From positions 1 through 11,644 of the forward strand of contig CAYSLU010000122.1 in the NCBI GenBank assembly GCA_964431965.1: a stretch of DNA of 11,644 nucleotides, written 5' to 3'. Positions 1 to 7,590 of the stretch are shown here, piece after piece. Position 1 is the first letter of the stretch, and each line of letters begins with the position of its first letter. A program made the translations under genes and the position numbers. The stretch is from CAYSLU01 sp964431965 (GTDB taxonomy: Bacteria > Verrucomicrobiota > Kiritimatiellia > CAIKKV01 > CAYSLU01). Below the pieces are notes generated by a model that worked only from the letters and a program-made list of their open reading frames with translations, searched no databases and was not told the DNA's origin.

Positions 1-15
1 TAGCCTGCCGTCACC

Positions 16-45
16 TTGACACAGCCGCTGACGGGTCGCCATACT
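16..45 (+). promoter_or_regulatory. possible sigma70-type promoter for the lptG-pilU-lpxL operon
   Basis: A perfect -35 hexamer TTGACA (16-21) is followed after 18 nt by CATACT (40-45), which matches the TATAAT -10 consensus at four of six positions. Transcription would start near 50-53, about 25 nt before the ATG at 76. The match is seen directly; activity is inferred, and the organism's sigma factor preferences are unknown. The TTG inside this -35 box could also be read as an upstream start codon of the permease, but a promoter reading explains it better. Confidence 0.35.
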
Positions 46-65
46 GGCCGACGATTGCGTCGGCC
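46..65 (+). other. perfect 8-bp hairpin in the lptG leader
   Basis: GGCCGACG (46-53) and CGTCGGCC (58-65) are exact reverse complements around an ATTG loop. The stem begins next to the proposed -10 box and ends 10 nt before the ATG at 76. No U run follows, so it is not a classic terminator. It could be a 5'-end stabilising hairpin, an operator dyad, or the stem of a terminator for a gene left of the window. The structure is seen; the role is inference. Confidence 0.4.
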
Positions 66-75
66 GTCCGAAATC

Positions 76-1194
76 ATGAGGATCCTCGATCGATATCTGC
101 TGCGCGAATACCTGGTGCCCACCAGCTATTGCCTGGCCGCGTTCTCGCTGATGTACGTGGTGTTCCACCTCTTCGGCGAACTGCCCGATTTCATCGAAGC
201 GCGCACCCCGATGTCGCAGATCGGGGTCTTCTACTTCCACTACCTCTTCACGATCAACGGGAACGCACCGTTCATCGTGCTGGTGCTGCCGATCAGCCTC
301 CTGCTGGGATCGCTGTATGCGCTGGCCAGGCTCACCCGGACCAACGAGCTGACCGCGATGCGCGCGTCCGGACTCAGCATGCTGCGGCTTATGGTGCCCT
401 TTCTGGCCGTCGGGCTGGTGTGCAGCGTCGTCTCGGCCGTCCTCCAGGAGACCGTCGCGCCCTCGTCCACCCGCTGGACGTGGAAATTCCAGAAGAGCCT
501 GTCCAAGAAGCAGAAGGAGCCCCGCACCACCGTGATCCGGGGCTTCCCCTACTACAACAGCTCCCTGCATCGGCACTGGATGATCCACACCTTCGACCCG
601 GAGAATCCCTACAGCCTGGAGGGGGTCAAGGTCACGCAGGAGCGCCCCGACGGGGGGCGCGTGGAGGAGCTGTACGGGGACGAGGCGTTCTGGCTCGACG
701 GCCACTGGTGGTTCAAGGATCTGCGCGTCCAGAAGTACCGCCCCAACGGCGATCCCGACGGCGCGCTGTCCCCTGCGGTGCAGCGCCCCGTCGAGATGAT
801 CGAACTGTCCGAGAGCCCGATCGACTTCCTCAACGAGATCCGTGACTGGGAGCAGCTTTCGTCTCGGGAGATGATGCGCTCGATCAACGCCCATCCCGAC
901 ATGTCCGCGGAGAACCGGGCGCGAAAGACGGTGGACCTTCAGAACCGGCTCGCCATGCCGTGGACCTGCCTGGTCGTGTCGCTCCTGGGCATACCCGCCG
1001 GCGCGCGGACCGGCCGCCAGGGCATCATGGCCGGCGTCATGCTTGCCATCGGGTTCTTCTTCTGCTTCTATGCGCTCGTCCACTTCGGCGTGTTCCTCGG
1101 CAAGCGGCTGATCCTCTGGCCGTGGCTGGCCGCGTGGCTGCCGAACATCGTGTTCACCGGCTGGGGCTCGGTCATGCTCTGGCGCATGCGGTAG
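76..1194 (+). CDS. lptG: LptF/LptG-family LPS export permease (LptG-like)
   Basis: This 372-residue inner-membrane protein looks like one half of the LptF/LptG pair, which with the LptB ATPase extracts lipopolysaccharide from the inner membrane and passes it to the periplasmic bridge. It starts with the family-typical MRILDRYLLREYL. Predicted membrane segments lie near residues 14-34, 64-86 and 102-124, then a periplasmic beta-rich domain (about 125-290), then three more near 294-310, 317-338 and 345-368. The loop RTNELTAMRASG (88-99) matches the conserved cytoplasmic coupling segment that contacts LptB. I chose the ATG at 76 because it gives this normal N-terminus; a TTG at 16 in the same frame would add 20 arginine-rich residues and overlaps a promoter-like site. 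LptF versus LptG cannot be settled firmly. A partner gene, if adjacent, lies left of the window. The family call is secure. Confidence 0.88.
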   Translation: MRILDRYLLREYLVPTSYCLAAFSLMYVVFHLFGELPDFIEARTPMSQIGVFYFHYLFTINGNAPFIVLVLPISLLLGSLYALARLTRTNELTAMRASGLSMLRLMVPFLAVGLVCSVVSAVLQETVAPSSTRWTWKFQKSLSKKQKEPRTTVIRGFPYYNSSLHRHWMIHTFDPENPYSLEGVKVTQERPDGGRVEELYGDEAFWLDGHWWFKDLRVQKYRPNGDPDGALSPAVQRPVEMIELSESPIDFLNEIRDWEQLSSREMMRSINAHPDMSAENRARKTVDLQNRLAMPWTCLVVSLLGIPAGARTGRQGIMAGVMLAIGFFFCFYALVHFGVFLGKRLILWPWLAAWLPNIVFTGWGSVMLWRMR

Positions 1195-1216
1195 AGACAC
1201 CGCGGGAGAAGAATCC

Positions 1217-2308
1217 ATGTCGGTTCTCCGGGACATCCTGGCCAAGGCCGTCGAGAGCGAGGCGTCCGATATCCACTTGAAGGCCGGCCAGAAGCCGTTC
1301 TACCGGATTCACAGCGAGATCCGCGAAGCCCCATTCGCCGCCGTGAGCGAAACCGAGATCCGCGCCATCGCCCTCGGCATGATCCCGCCGCACTCGGCGA
1401 CGGGGTTCGAGCGCGAGCACGAGGCGGACTTCTCGCACACCGAGCCGGGCGTCGGGCGCTTCCGCGTGAACGTGTTCCTCGCGAGCGGCGTGCCGGCCCT
1501 CGCGCTCCGATACGTGAAGACCCGGGTCCCAGCCATCGCGGACATCAGCCTGCCCCTCTCGCTCCGGACGCTCGCATCGGTGCCGCGCGGGATCATCATC
1601 GTTTCGGGCCCAACCGGCAGCGGCAAGTCCACGACGCTCGCCGCCGTCATCAACGAGATCAACTGCACGCAGGAAACGCGCATCATCACGATCGAGGACC
1701 CGATCGAGTACCTGTTTGAGGACGTCCGGTCGGTCGTCACCCAGCGCGAGGTCGGCCTCGATACGCTCAGTTTCAGTGCCGCGCTTCGGCATGTCATCCG
1801 CCAGGACCCCGATGTGATCGTCATCGGCGAGATGCGCGACCCGATCAGCTTCCGCACGGCGCTGGCGGCCGCCGAGACCGGCCACCTGGTGCTGACCACC
1901 CTGCATGCCGGGACGGCGCCGATCGCCATCACGCGCATTCTGGAGTTCTTCCCGGCGACGGAGCGGGACCAGGTTCGCATGGCGCTGGCCCAGAACCTGC
2001 ACGCCGTCATCTGCCAGCGGCTCATGGGCTCGACTCGCGGGGGCGTGATCCCCGCCGTCGAGATCATGATCAACACGCCCACCGTGCGGAAGCTGCTTGA
2101 GAAGGACAAGCTCGACGTACTCTCGGCCGCCATCGAGACCGGGGGCGAAGACGGCATGCAGACGTTCAACCAGTCGATCTACCAGAGCATCCGGGCGGGA
2201 CTGGCCACCGAGAAGGAAGGCATGTTGCACGCGACCAATCCGGCCGCGCTGAAGATGAACCTGCAGGGGATCTTCCTCGACGAGGGAAAGCGGATCCTCG
2301 CCTCATGA
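1217..2308 (+). CDS. pilU: PilT/PilU-family twitching motility (pilus retraction) ATPase, PilU-like
   Basis: This 363-residue cytoplasmic hexameric ATPase of the secretion-ATPase superfamily should power retraction of type IV pili. The N-terminal PAS-like domain (about 1-115) is followed by the RecA-like core with Walker A GPTGSGKST (131-139), the Asp box ITIEDPIEYLF (157-167), Walker B VIVIGEMRD (200-208, Glu205 catalytic) and the His box TGHLVLTTLHAG (221-232). The segment VTQREVGLDT (174-183) and the C-terminal GMQTFNQ (313-319) resemble PilU more than PilT, and the PilT-type AIRNLIRE motif is absent (TVRKLLEK at 289-296 instead). The symbol is therefore tentative, while the PilT/PilU family is certain. 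A GGGAGAAG ribosome site (1204-1211) sits 5 nt before the ATG. It lies 22 nt after lptG and overlaps the next gene by 4 nt. No other pilus gene is in the window, so it must work with pilus parts encoded elsewhere. Confidence 0.9.
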   Translation: MSVLRDILAKAVESEASDIHLKAGQKPFYRIHSEIREAPFAAVSETEIRAIALGMIPPHSATGFEREHEADFSHTEPGVGRFRVNVFLASGVPALALRYVKTRVPAIADISLPLSLRTLASVPRGIIIVSGPTGSGKSTTLAAVINEINCTQETRIITIEDPIEYLFEDVRSVVTQREVGLDTLSFSAALRHVIRQDPDVIVIGEMRDPISFRTALAAAETGHLVLTTLHAGTAPIAITRILEFFPATERDQVRMALAQNLHAVICQRLMGSTRGGVIPAVEIMINTPTVRKLLEKDKLDVLSAAIETGGEDGMQTFNQSIYQSIRAGLATEKEGMLHATNPAALKMNLQGIFLDEGKRILAS

Positions 2309-3249
2309 TCCGCTTCCGCCCCGCCGTGAAGCGAGCGCGCCACCTCGTGGAGTACGCCCTCGCTCGGGCCGCCTTCGCCTTGCTGGACGCGCTCTCCCCG
2401 GCGGCGGCAACGCGCTTGGCCGCTGCCGCGGGCCGGGTCTGGTACACCCTGGCCGCCGCGCGGCGTCGCGTCGCGATCGACAACATTCTGCGCACGGGCA
2501 TCGCGACCGACCGCCCGGCGGCGGCGGGCATCGCCCGGGCGTCGTTCCGGCATCTGGCGATCATGGCCGTCGAGGCGCTCAAGGCGCCCCGGCTGATCAC
2601 GCCGGAGAACTGGCGGGACTATGCCGTGCTCGTCGGCGATCCCGCCGCGGTCGAGTCGATCGCCGATCCGTCGCGCCCGGCCATCGTGGCCACGGCCCAC
2701 CTCGGCAACTGGGAGGTGGGCGCCATGATCCTCTCGTTCGTGAAGCCGTTCCTGGGCATCGTCCGGCGCATGAACAACCCCTATGTCGACCGACTCCTCC
2801 AGAGCCGGACCTCCCGCAACCAGCTGCAGGTCGTCGCCAAGCAGGATGTGGAGCCCGGCGACTTGATGGGGGCGCTGCGACGAGGGGCCAACCTGGCGTT
2901 CATGATCGACCAGCGGGCCCACAAGCGGGGCCGCGAAATCCCGTTCTTCGGGAGGCCGGCTCGCACCCACTGCGGGATCGCGCTCGTGCACCTGACCACC
3001 GGTGTTCCGATCTACTTCGGGTACGGGCTCCGCACCGGACCGCTCCGGTACGAGATCCATCTGGAGGGCCCGTTCACCTTCGCCCGGACGGGCCACAAGG
3101 ATGCGGACATCGCGGCGGTGATCGCGACGCTCAACGGGCGGCTGGAGGCGGCGATCCGGCGGCATCCCGACCAGTACCTGTGGCTGCACCGGCGCTGGAA
3201 GCAAACAGCCGCTCCGCGAAATGGCACGCGCTCCGGTGCCCCGGGCTGA
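2305..3249 (+). CDS. lysophospholipid / lipid A acyltransferase, LpxL-HtrB family
   Basis: This 314-residue protein belongs to the LpxL/LpxM/HtrB acyltransferase family, which adds secondary acyl chains to lipid A at the inner membrane. The catalytic H-x4-E motif is HLGNWE (His132, Glu137). Further family signatures are the DQR at 202-204, FFGRPA (214-219) and the C-terminal YLWLHRRWK (291-299). A hydrophobic N-terminal segment (about 16-31) would anchor it. Its ATG overlaps the stop of the pilU-like gene (ATGA, 2305-2308), so the two are translationally coupled. Placement after an LPS permease supports a role in LPS, though a phospholipid or glycolipid acceptor is possible and the acyl chain cannot be read from sequence. 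The last 119 bp overlap the convergent dppF-like gene, and the residues after RRWK are probably dispensable. Confidence 0.87.
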   Translation: MIRFRPAVKRARHLVEYALARAAFALLDALSPAAATRLAAAAGRVWYTLAAARRRVAIDNILRTGIATDRPAAAGIARASFRHLAIMAVEALKAPRLITPENWRDYAVLVGDPAAVESIADPSRPAIVATAHLGNWEVGAMILSFVKPFLGIVRRMNNPYVDRLLQSRTSRNQLQVVAKQDVEPGDLMGALRRGANLAFMIDQRAHKRGREIPFFGRPARTHCGIALVHLTTGVPIYFGYGLRTGPLRYEIHLEGPFTFARTGHKDADIAAVIATLNGRLEAAIRRHPDQYLWLHRRWKQTAAPRNGTRSGAPG

Positions 3250-4174
3250 CTTCGCGCGGCTCCGGAGCCTGGCTCGCGCAGATGGCCTCCGCCCGCGGGC
3301 AGCGCGGGTGGAACCGGCAGCCGGACGGCACCTGCATGGCGGACGGCACGTCCCCCTTCAGGATGATCCGCCGGGAGTCGCCCCCCTCAAGCCCCCGGTC
3401 CACATCCGGGACCGCGGAGATCAGCGCTTCGGTGTACGGATGGGCCGGCCGGCGAAACAGCTCGTCCCCCCCGCCCGACTCCATCACCACGCCGAGGTAC
3501 ATCACCAGGATGCGGCGGCACATGTAGCGGACGACGGCCAGATCGTGCGCAATAAACAGGTACGCCAGCCCGCGCTGGGACTGCAGATCCTTCATCAGGT
3601 TCAGAATCTGGACCTGGACCGAGACGTCGAGCGCCGACACCGGTTCGTCGGCGATGATCAGGGCGGGATCGAGGGCGAGCGCGCGCGCGATCCCGATCCG
3701 CTGGCGCTGCCCGCCGCTGAACTCGTGCGGGTAGCGGTCGACGTAGACCGGATCCAGACCGACCTGCCGGAACAAGTCCCGGGCCCGCGAGCGCCGATCC
3801 CGGCGCGGCGCAAGGCGATGAACCGCCAGAACCTCCTCGATGGCTCCGCCCACGGACAGGCGCGGATTCAGGGAGCCGAAGGGGTCCTGGAAGACCATCT
3901 GGGCGCGGCGCCGGAAGCGCTTCAGATTCGCCCCGCGCAGAGCGCTCACGTCCTCGCCGTCAAAGACCACGCGGCCGGACGCAATGGGGACCAGCCGCAA
4001 GACCGCCTGCCCCAGCGTGGTCTTGCCGCAGCCGCTCTCGCCGACTACTCCGACGCTCTCGCCGGGCTCGACCGCCAGAGACACCCCGTCCACCGCGCGC
4101 AGGCGCGCGGCGCGACCGTGGGCGTCCCTCACGTCGTAGGCGACCCGGAGGTCATGGACTTCCAGAAGTGACAT
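3131..4174 (-). CDS. dppF: peptide/nickel ABC transporter ATP-binding protein, DppF/OppF-like
   Basis: This 347-residue nucleotide-binding subunit belongs to an oligopeptide/dipeptide/nickel importer (DppF/OppF class). Visible motifs are Walker A GESGCGKT (45-52), the Q-loop FQDP (95-98), the signature EFSGGQRQR (151-159), Walker B LIIADEP (172-178) and the switch His210. The C-terminal oligopeptide-transporter domain has Cys286, Cys292, Cys299 and Cys317, a pattern linked to an iron-sulphur cluster in DppD/DppF proteins. I start it at the ATG at 4174 (MSLLEVHDLRVAY), preceded by GGAGAG at 4186-4191; an in-frame ATG at 4228 would add an arginine-rich stretch without homology. It overlaps the dppD-like gene by 46 nt. 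After CHFA (317-320) it runs on for about 27 low-complexity residues antisense to the acyltransferase gene. Substrate unknown. Confidence 0.9.
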   Translation of the reverse strand: MSLLEVHDLRVAYDVRDAHGRAARLRAVDGVSLAVEPGESVGVVGESGCGKTTLGQAVLRLVPIASGRVVFDGEDVSALRGANLKRFRRRAQMVFQDPFGSLNPRLSVGGAIEEVLAVHRLAPRRDRRSRARDLFRQVGLDPVYVDRYPHEFSGGQRQRIGIARALALDPALIIADEPVSALDVSVQVQILNLMKDLQSQRGLAYLFIAHDLAVVRYMCRRILVMYLGVVMESGGGDELFRRPAHPYTEALISAVPDVDRGLEGGDSRRIILKGDVPSAMQVPSGCRFHPRCPRAEAICASQAPEPREVSPGHRSACHFAERLFASSAGAATGTGRDAAGSPPPAAR

Positions 4175-5121
4175 CTTATGCTTCGCTCTCCGCCGGGGTC
4201 TGACGCGCCCGGCTCCGCCTCGCGACACACGGCCGCCGCCCAGCTGCAGCGCGGATGAAACGAGCAGCCCGCCGGCAGGCGGGCCGGATTGGGCACCGCT
4301 CCGTCGATCCCGGGCATTCGATCCGGCCCGCCGCTCAGCCGCGGGACGGCGTTCAGGAGCCCTCGCGTGTACGGGTGCAGCGGCCGGCGCAGAACATCAT
4401 GCGTCGGACCCGACTCGACGATGCGCCCCGCGTACATGACGTTCACCCGGTGCGCCACGTCCGCCACCAGGCCGAGGTTGTGCGTGATCAGCAGGACCGC
4501 CATCCTCAGCTCTCGCTGCAGCTGCTGCAGGAGCTCCAGGATCTGGGCCTGGATGGTGACGTCCAGCGCCGTGGTCGGCTCGTCGGCGATCAGCAGATTC
4601 GGGCGGCAGGCGAGCGCCATGGCGATCATGATGCGCTGCTGCATACCGCCGCTGAGCTCGTGCGGATAGGCCCGGGCTATCCGCTCGGGGCTCGGGAGCC
4701 CCACGAGGCGAATCAGCTCCAGCGCCTCGCTCGCGTCGTCCGCATCCGGGCGGTGGAGGCGAATGGCTTCGCGGACCTGATACCCGGCCCTGAACACGGG
4801 GTTCAGCGAGGCGCCCGGCTCCTGGAAGACGTAGGAAATCTCCGCCCCCCGAATCCGGCGCAGCGCATCCGCGCCCATCGCGAGCACGTCCTCGCCGCGA
4901 AAGCGCACGCTGCTCCCGTCCCCGTACCGCGCGCCGGGTACCAGCCGCGTGAGCGACAGGGCGGTAACGCTCTTGCCGCACCCGCTCTCGCCCACCAGCG
5001 CCACGGTCTCTCCGGACGCGATGTCGAATGAAACGCCGTCCACCGCCCGGACCGGCGCCGCCGCAGGCCCGAACTGAACGCGCAAGTCGCGCACCGAAAC
5101 CAGTGTGGCCGCGTCTGTCAT
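4129..5121 (-). CDS. dppD: peptide/nickel ABC transporter ATP-binding protein, DppD/OppD-like
   Basis: This 330-residue ATPase is the partner of the following dppF-like subunit; the two would form the heterodimeric motor of a peptide, dipeptide or nickel importer. Motifs: Walker A GESGCGKS (44-51), Q-loop FQEP (99-102), signature LSGGMQQR (156-163), Walker B LLIADEPT (176-183), switch His214. The C-terminal domain has HPYTRGLL (249-256) and Cys286, Cys292, Cys299 and Cys317, a possible cluster site. The ATG at 5121 is chosen for its GGAGACG ribosome site and because homologous sequence starts there; upstream in-frame codons fall inside xseB. It begins 25 nt after the xseB stop, so it appears co-transcribed with the exonuclease VII genes. 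No permease (DppB/C) or binding protein is present in the window, which is unusual for this pair. Confidence 0.9.
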   Translation of the reverse strand: MTDAATLVSVRDLRVQFGPAAAPVRAVDGVSFDIASGETVALVGESGCGKSVTALSLTRLVPGARYGDGSSVRFRGEDVLAMGADALRRIRGAEISYVFQEPGASLNPVFRAGYQVREAIRLHRPDADDASEALELIRLVGLPSPERIARAYPHELSGGMQQRIMIAMALACRPNLLIADEPTTALDVTIQAQILELLQQLQRELRMAVLLITHNLGLVADVAHRVNVMYAGRIVESGPTHDVLRRPLHPYTRGLLNAVPRLSGGPDRMPGIDGAVPNPARLPAGCSFHPRCSWAAAVCREAEPGASDPGGERSIRCHFWKSMTSGSPTT

Positions 5122-5146
5122 CTCGTCTCCGGCTGAGCGGACATCC

Positions 5147-5482
5147 TCACAGCGGACGCTCCCCGCCATCCGCGCCCTCGTCGCCGTCCGCCTCGGCCGC
5201 CGCATCCGCGGGCTCACCGGGATCAGCGCCGTCATCGAATGGCTGGGCCGTGACCGCATCGCCCTGCTTCACCAGGATCTCGATCTTCCGCTCGACCTCG
5301 TTCAGCCGCACCGTGCAGAACTTCACCAGCTCCTGCCCCTTCTCGAAGCGCTGGATCATGTCGTCGAGCCCCAGGCGGCCGCCCTCCATTTCGCTTACGA
5401 TCGACTCCAGCTCCGCCAGCGCCTTCTCGAACGATCGCCCATCCCCGCCCCGCCCCTTGCCTTCAGCCTTTGGCTTGGTCAT
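5147..5482 (-). CDS. xseB: exodeoxyribonuclease VII small subunit
   Basis: This 111-residue subunit of exonuclease VII binds several copies along the coiled-coil arm of XseA to make the enzyme that degrades single-stranded DNA in both directions. The core SFEKALAELESIVSEMEGG (17-35) through about residue 71 is the typical two-helix XseB fold. The Asp/Glu/Ala-rich tail (about 76-111) makes it longer than the roughly 80 residues of E. coli XseB; such acidic tails are probably disordered. Its ATG lies 20 nt inside the end of xseA, with AGGA just upstream, so translation is coupled. The overlap with xseA makes the identification secure despite the small size. Confidence 0.93.
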   Translation of the reverse strand: MTKPKAEGKGRGGDGRSFEKALAELESIVSEMEGGRLGLDDMIQRFEKGQELVKFCTVRLNEVERKIEILVKQGDAVTAQPFDDGADPGEPADAAAEADGDEGADGGERPL

Positions 5483-6773
5483 GCGTCCTCAGCTCCTCCC
5501 GTTTCGCCACGGTGGATTCGAACTCGCCCCGCGCGACTCGCGTCCGGATCCGGTCCCCCGGCCCCACGTCCTCCGGGGCGCGCACGATCATGCCGTCCGC
5601 CGTCCGCGTCAGGCTATACCCCCGGTCCAGAACGCACAGGGGACTGAGCGCCCTGAGCTGGAGCTCCAGGCGGCGCGCGTCCTGCCGCCCCCGGGCCACG
5701 ACGCTCTCCAGGCTGTGCCGGATGCGGAGGCCGCACTCGTCGGCGCGCTGCTGCGCCGCTCGGCCATGCCCCTGCAGGGCGTGCCGCGCCCGGATCTCGC
5801 ATTCCGCCCGCCGCTGCCGATGCCGCCGAACCAGGTTCCGCGGCTCGCGGAACACGTAGCTCCCCGAGGCCGCCGTCAGTCGGTTGCGCCACGTCAGCAC
5901 CGTCGCCCGGAGCGCGCGTGCCAGCCGCGCGCCCAGCTGCCCCGTATGCCGCTCAAAGTCCTCCTTGCGTCCCACTACGACTTCGGCCGCGGCGGACGGC
6001 GTCGGCGCCCGCACGTCAGCCACGAAGTCGCTGATCGTGAAGTCGACCTCGTGTCCGACCGCCGAGATCACCGGGATGGCGGAGCGCGCAATCGCCCGCG
6101 CCACCGGCTCCTCGTTGAAACACCACAGATCCTCCATGCTCCCGCCCCCCCGCCCGACAATCATCACATCGAGCCCGCCCCGCGCGTTCAGGAGATCGAT
6201 GGCCGCGGCGATTTCCCCGGCCGCGCCCGGGCCCTGAACGCGGGCCGGGGCGATGACCACGTGCACATTCGGAAAGCGGCGCAGCATCACCTTGAGAATG
6301 TCGTGCAGGGCCGCGCCGGAGGGCGAGGTGACGACGCCCACGTGCCGGGGAAGGAGGGGCAGCGCGCGCTTCCGCTCGGCGTCAAACAGGCCTTCCGCCT
6401 GCAGCTTCGCCTTCAGTGCCTCGAACTGGGCCTGCAAGGAACCCTGGCCCGCCTCCTCGAGGCGGCGGGCGACAATCTGATAGTGGCCGCGCTTCTCGTA
6501 CACGGTGATCTGGCCAAAGGCCTGGACCTGGAGCCCGTCCCTAGGCTGAAAGCGCAGCGCGGCGCAGTCGCTGCGCCACATCACCGCGCGGATCTCCGCG
6601 CCGGCGTCCTTGATCGTGAAGTAGAGGTGCCCGGACGCCGCGAGCGCCACGTTCGACAGCTCCCCCTCGATCCACAGCGGCTCGAAGGCGCGCTCGATCG
6701 CGAGGCGGATCCGGCGCGTGACTTCGGTCACGGAGACGACGGCCCGGTCCCTGCTGCCGATCGATCGCGCCAC
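5463..6773 (-). CDS. xseA: exodeoxyribonuclease VII large subunit
   Basis: This 436-residue catalytic subunit of exonuclease VII cuts single-stranded DNA from both ends and acts in mismatch repair and removal of damaged strands. It has an N-terminal OB-fold for DNA binding (about 14-105), the catalytic domain with GVVTSPSGAALHDI (146-159), VGRGGGSMEDLWCFN (206-220) and GHEVDFTISDFVADVRAPTP (240-259), a long helical arm (about 265-375) that carries XseB, and the C-terminal LSPLCVLDRGYSLTR (376-390). The start is GTG at 6773: it follows the upstream stop by one base (TGACGTG) and has GGAGGG seven bases before it. Length matches the family. It sits between ymdB and xseB in one transcription unit. 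Confidence 0.95.
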   Translation of the reverse strand: MARSIGSRDRAVVSVTEVTRRIRLAIERAFEPLWIEGELSNVALAASGHLYFTIKDAGAEIRAVMWRSDCAALRFQPRDGLQVQAFGQITVYEKRGHYQIVARRLEEAGQGSLQAQFEALKAKLQAEGLFDAERKRALPLLPRHVGVVTSPSGAALHDILKVMLRRFPNVHVVIAPARVQGPGAAGEIAAAIDLLNARGGLDVMIVGRGGGSMEDLWCFNEEPVARAIARSAIPVISAVGHEVDFTISDFVADVRAPTPSAAAEVVVGRKEDFERHTGQLGARLARALRATVLTWRNRLTAASGSYVFREPRNLVRRHRQRRAECEIRARHALQGHGRAAQQRADECGLRIRHSLESVVARGRQDARRLELQLRALSPLCVLDRGYSLTRTADGMIVRAPEDVGPGDRIRTRVARGEFESTVAKREELRTHDQAKG

Positions 6774-6774
6774 G

Positions 6775-7584
6775 TCAGCGCCCTCCGCCGGCCGGGGCCG
6801 CCGGCTTCAGCATCGGCTGGCGGATCCGGGTGATCGAGCGCGCCCGCCCCGTCTTCTCGTCGATGTCCACCAGCGCGCCCTGAAACATCACGCCCTCGGA
6901 TGCCACCTCGAACTTCGCCGGCATGCCGGTGGTGAAGACCTGGAGGATGGTGGCGGTCTCGCGCCCGATCACCGAATCCGTCGGGCCGGTCATCCCCAGG
7001 TCCGTAATGTACGCCGTTCCCTTGGGCAGGACCGTCTCATCCGCAGTCTGAACGTGCGTGTGCGTGCCCACGACGGCGCTGACCCGCCCGTCGAGGAAGC
7101 GCCCCATGGCGATCTTCTCGGATGTGGCCTCCGCGTGGAGATCCACGACGATGATCCGCCCCAGGTTTCGCTCGCGGGTCAGGATGGCGTCCACCGTTCG
7201 GAACGGGCAGTCGGACGGACCGAGGAACACCCGCCCGACCAGGTTGATCACGGTCACCCGACCGGCCGCCGTCTCCCGCGTCACCCACCCGGCCCCCGGG
7301 CACGCCGGCGCATAGTTCGCCGGCCGCAGGATCCTCGGCTCCTGGCTCAGCTGGGCCGCCAGCTCCTTCTGGTCCCACACGTGGTCGCCCATCGTGATCA
7401 CGTCGGCCCCGGCCGCAAAGAGCTCGTCGGCCAGCTTGCGGGTGATTCCGCGGCCCGCGGCGGCGTTCTCGCCGTTGGCCACCACGAAATCGATCCCCCG
7501 CCGTGACTTGAGCTCCGTCACCGCGCAGGCGAACGCGGTTCGCCCCGGGCTTCCGACTATATCGCCGGACAGCAGCAGTTTCAT
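6775..7584 (-). CDS. ymdB: YmdB-family (TIGR00282) metallophosphoesterase
   Basis: This 269-residue di-metal phosphodiesterase is related to Bacillus subtilis YmdB, which hydrolyses 2',3'-cyclic nucleotides and influences RNA turnover and developmental choices. The metal ligands line up with Bacillus numbering: Asp8 (GDIVG), Glu39 and Asn40 (NGEN), His68, His150 (DLHAEATSEK), His175 and His177 (GTHTHVQTAD). Position 67, Asn in the usual GNH motif, is Asp here (MGDHVWD). The C-terminal signature ITDLGMTGP (193-201) is intact and the length is normal. It starts 6 nt after the rny stop, with AGGA overlapping that stop. The rny-ymdB pairing is widely conserved and supports a shared role in RNA decay. 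Substrate preference for this copy is inferred only. Confidence 0.92.
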   Translation of the reverse strand: MKLLLSGDIVGSPGRTAFACAVTELKSRRGIDFVVANGENAAAGRGITRKLADELFAAGADVITMGDHVWDQKELAAQLSQEPRILRPANYAPACPGAGWVTRETAAGRVTVINLVGRVFLGPSDCPFRTVDAILTRERNLGRIIVVDLHAEATSEKIAMGRFLDGRVSAVVGTHTHVQTADETVLPKGTAYITDLGMTGPTDSVIGRETATILQVFTTGMPAKFEVASEGVMFQGALVDIDEKTGRARSITRIRQPMLKPAAPAGGGR

Positions 7585-7590
7585 ACGATC

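Noticed and set aside
16..75. TTG start at 16 for the lptG-like protein
   Set aside because: The extra 20 residues are Arg-rich and unlike the family N-terminus, and the codon is part of a -35-like TTGACA.
1172..2230. 352-codon open frame on the - strand
   Set aside because: It is antisense to the pilU-like gene and shows no domain; codon pattern fits the + strand gene.
3221..4171. 316-codon open frame on the + strand after the acyltransferase
   Set aside because: It is antisense to the dppF-like gene, whose ABC motifs are complete and in order.
5028..6833. 601-codon open frame on the + strand
   Set aside because: It lies opposite xseA, xseB and the start of dppD, is Pro/Arg-rich and has no recognisable domain; a high-GC shadow frame.
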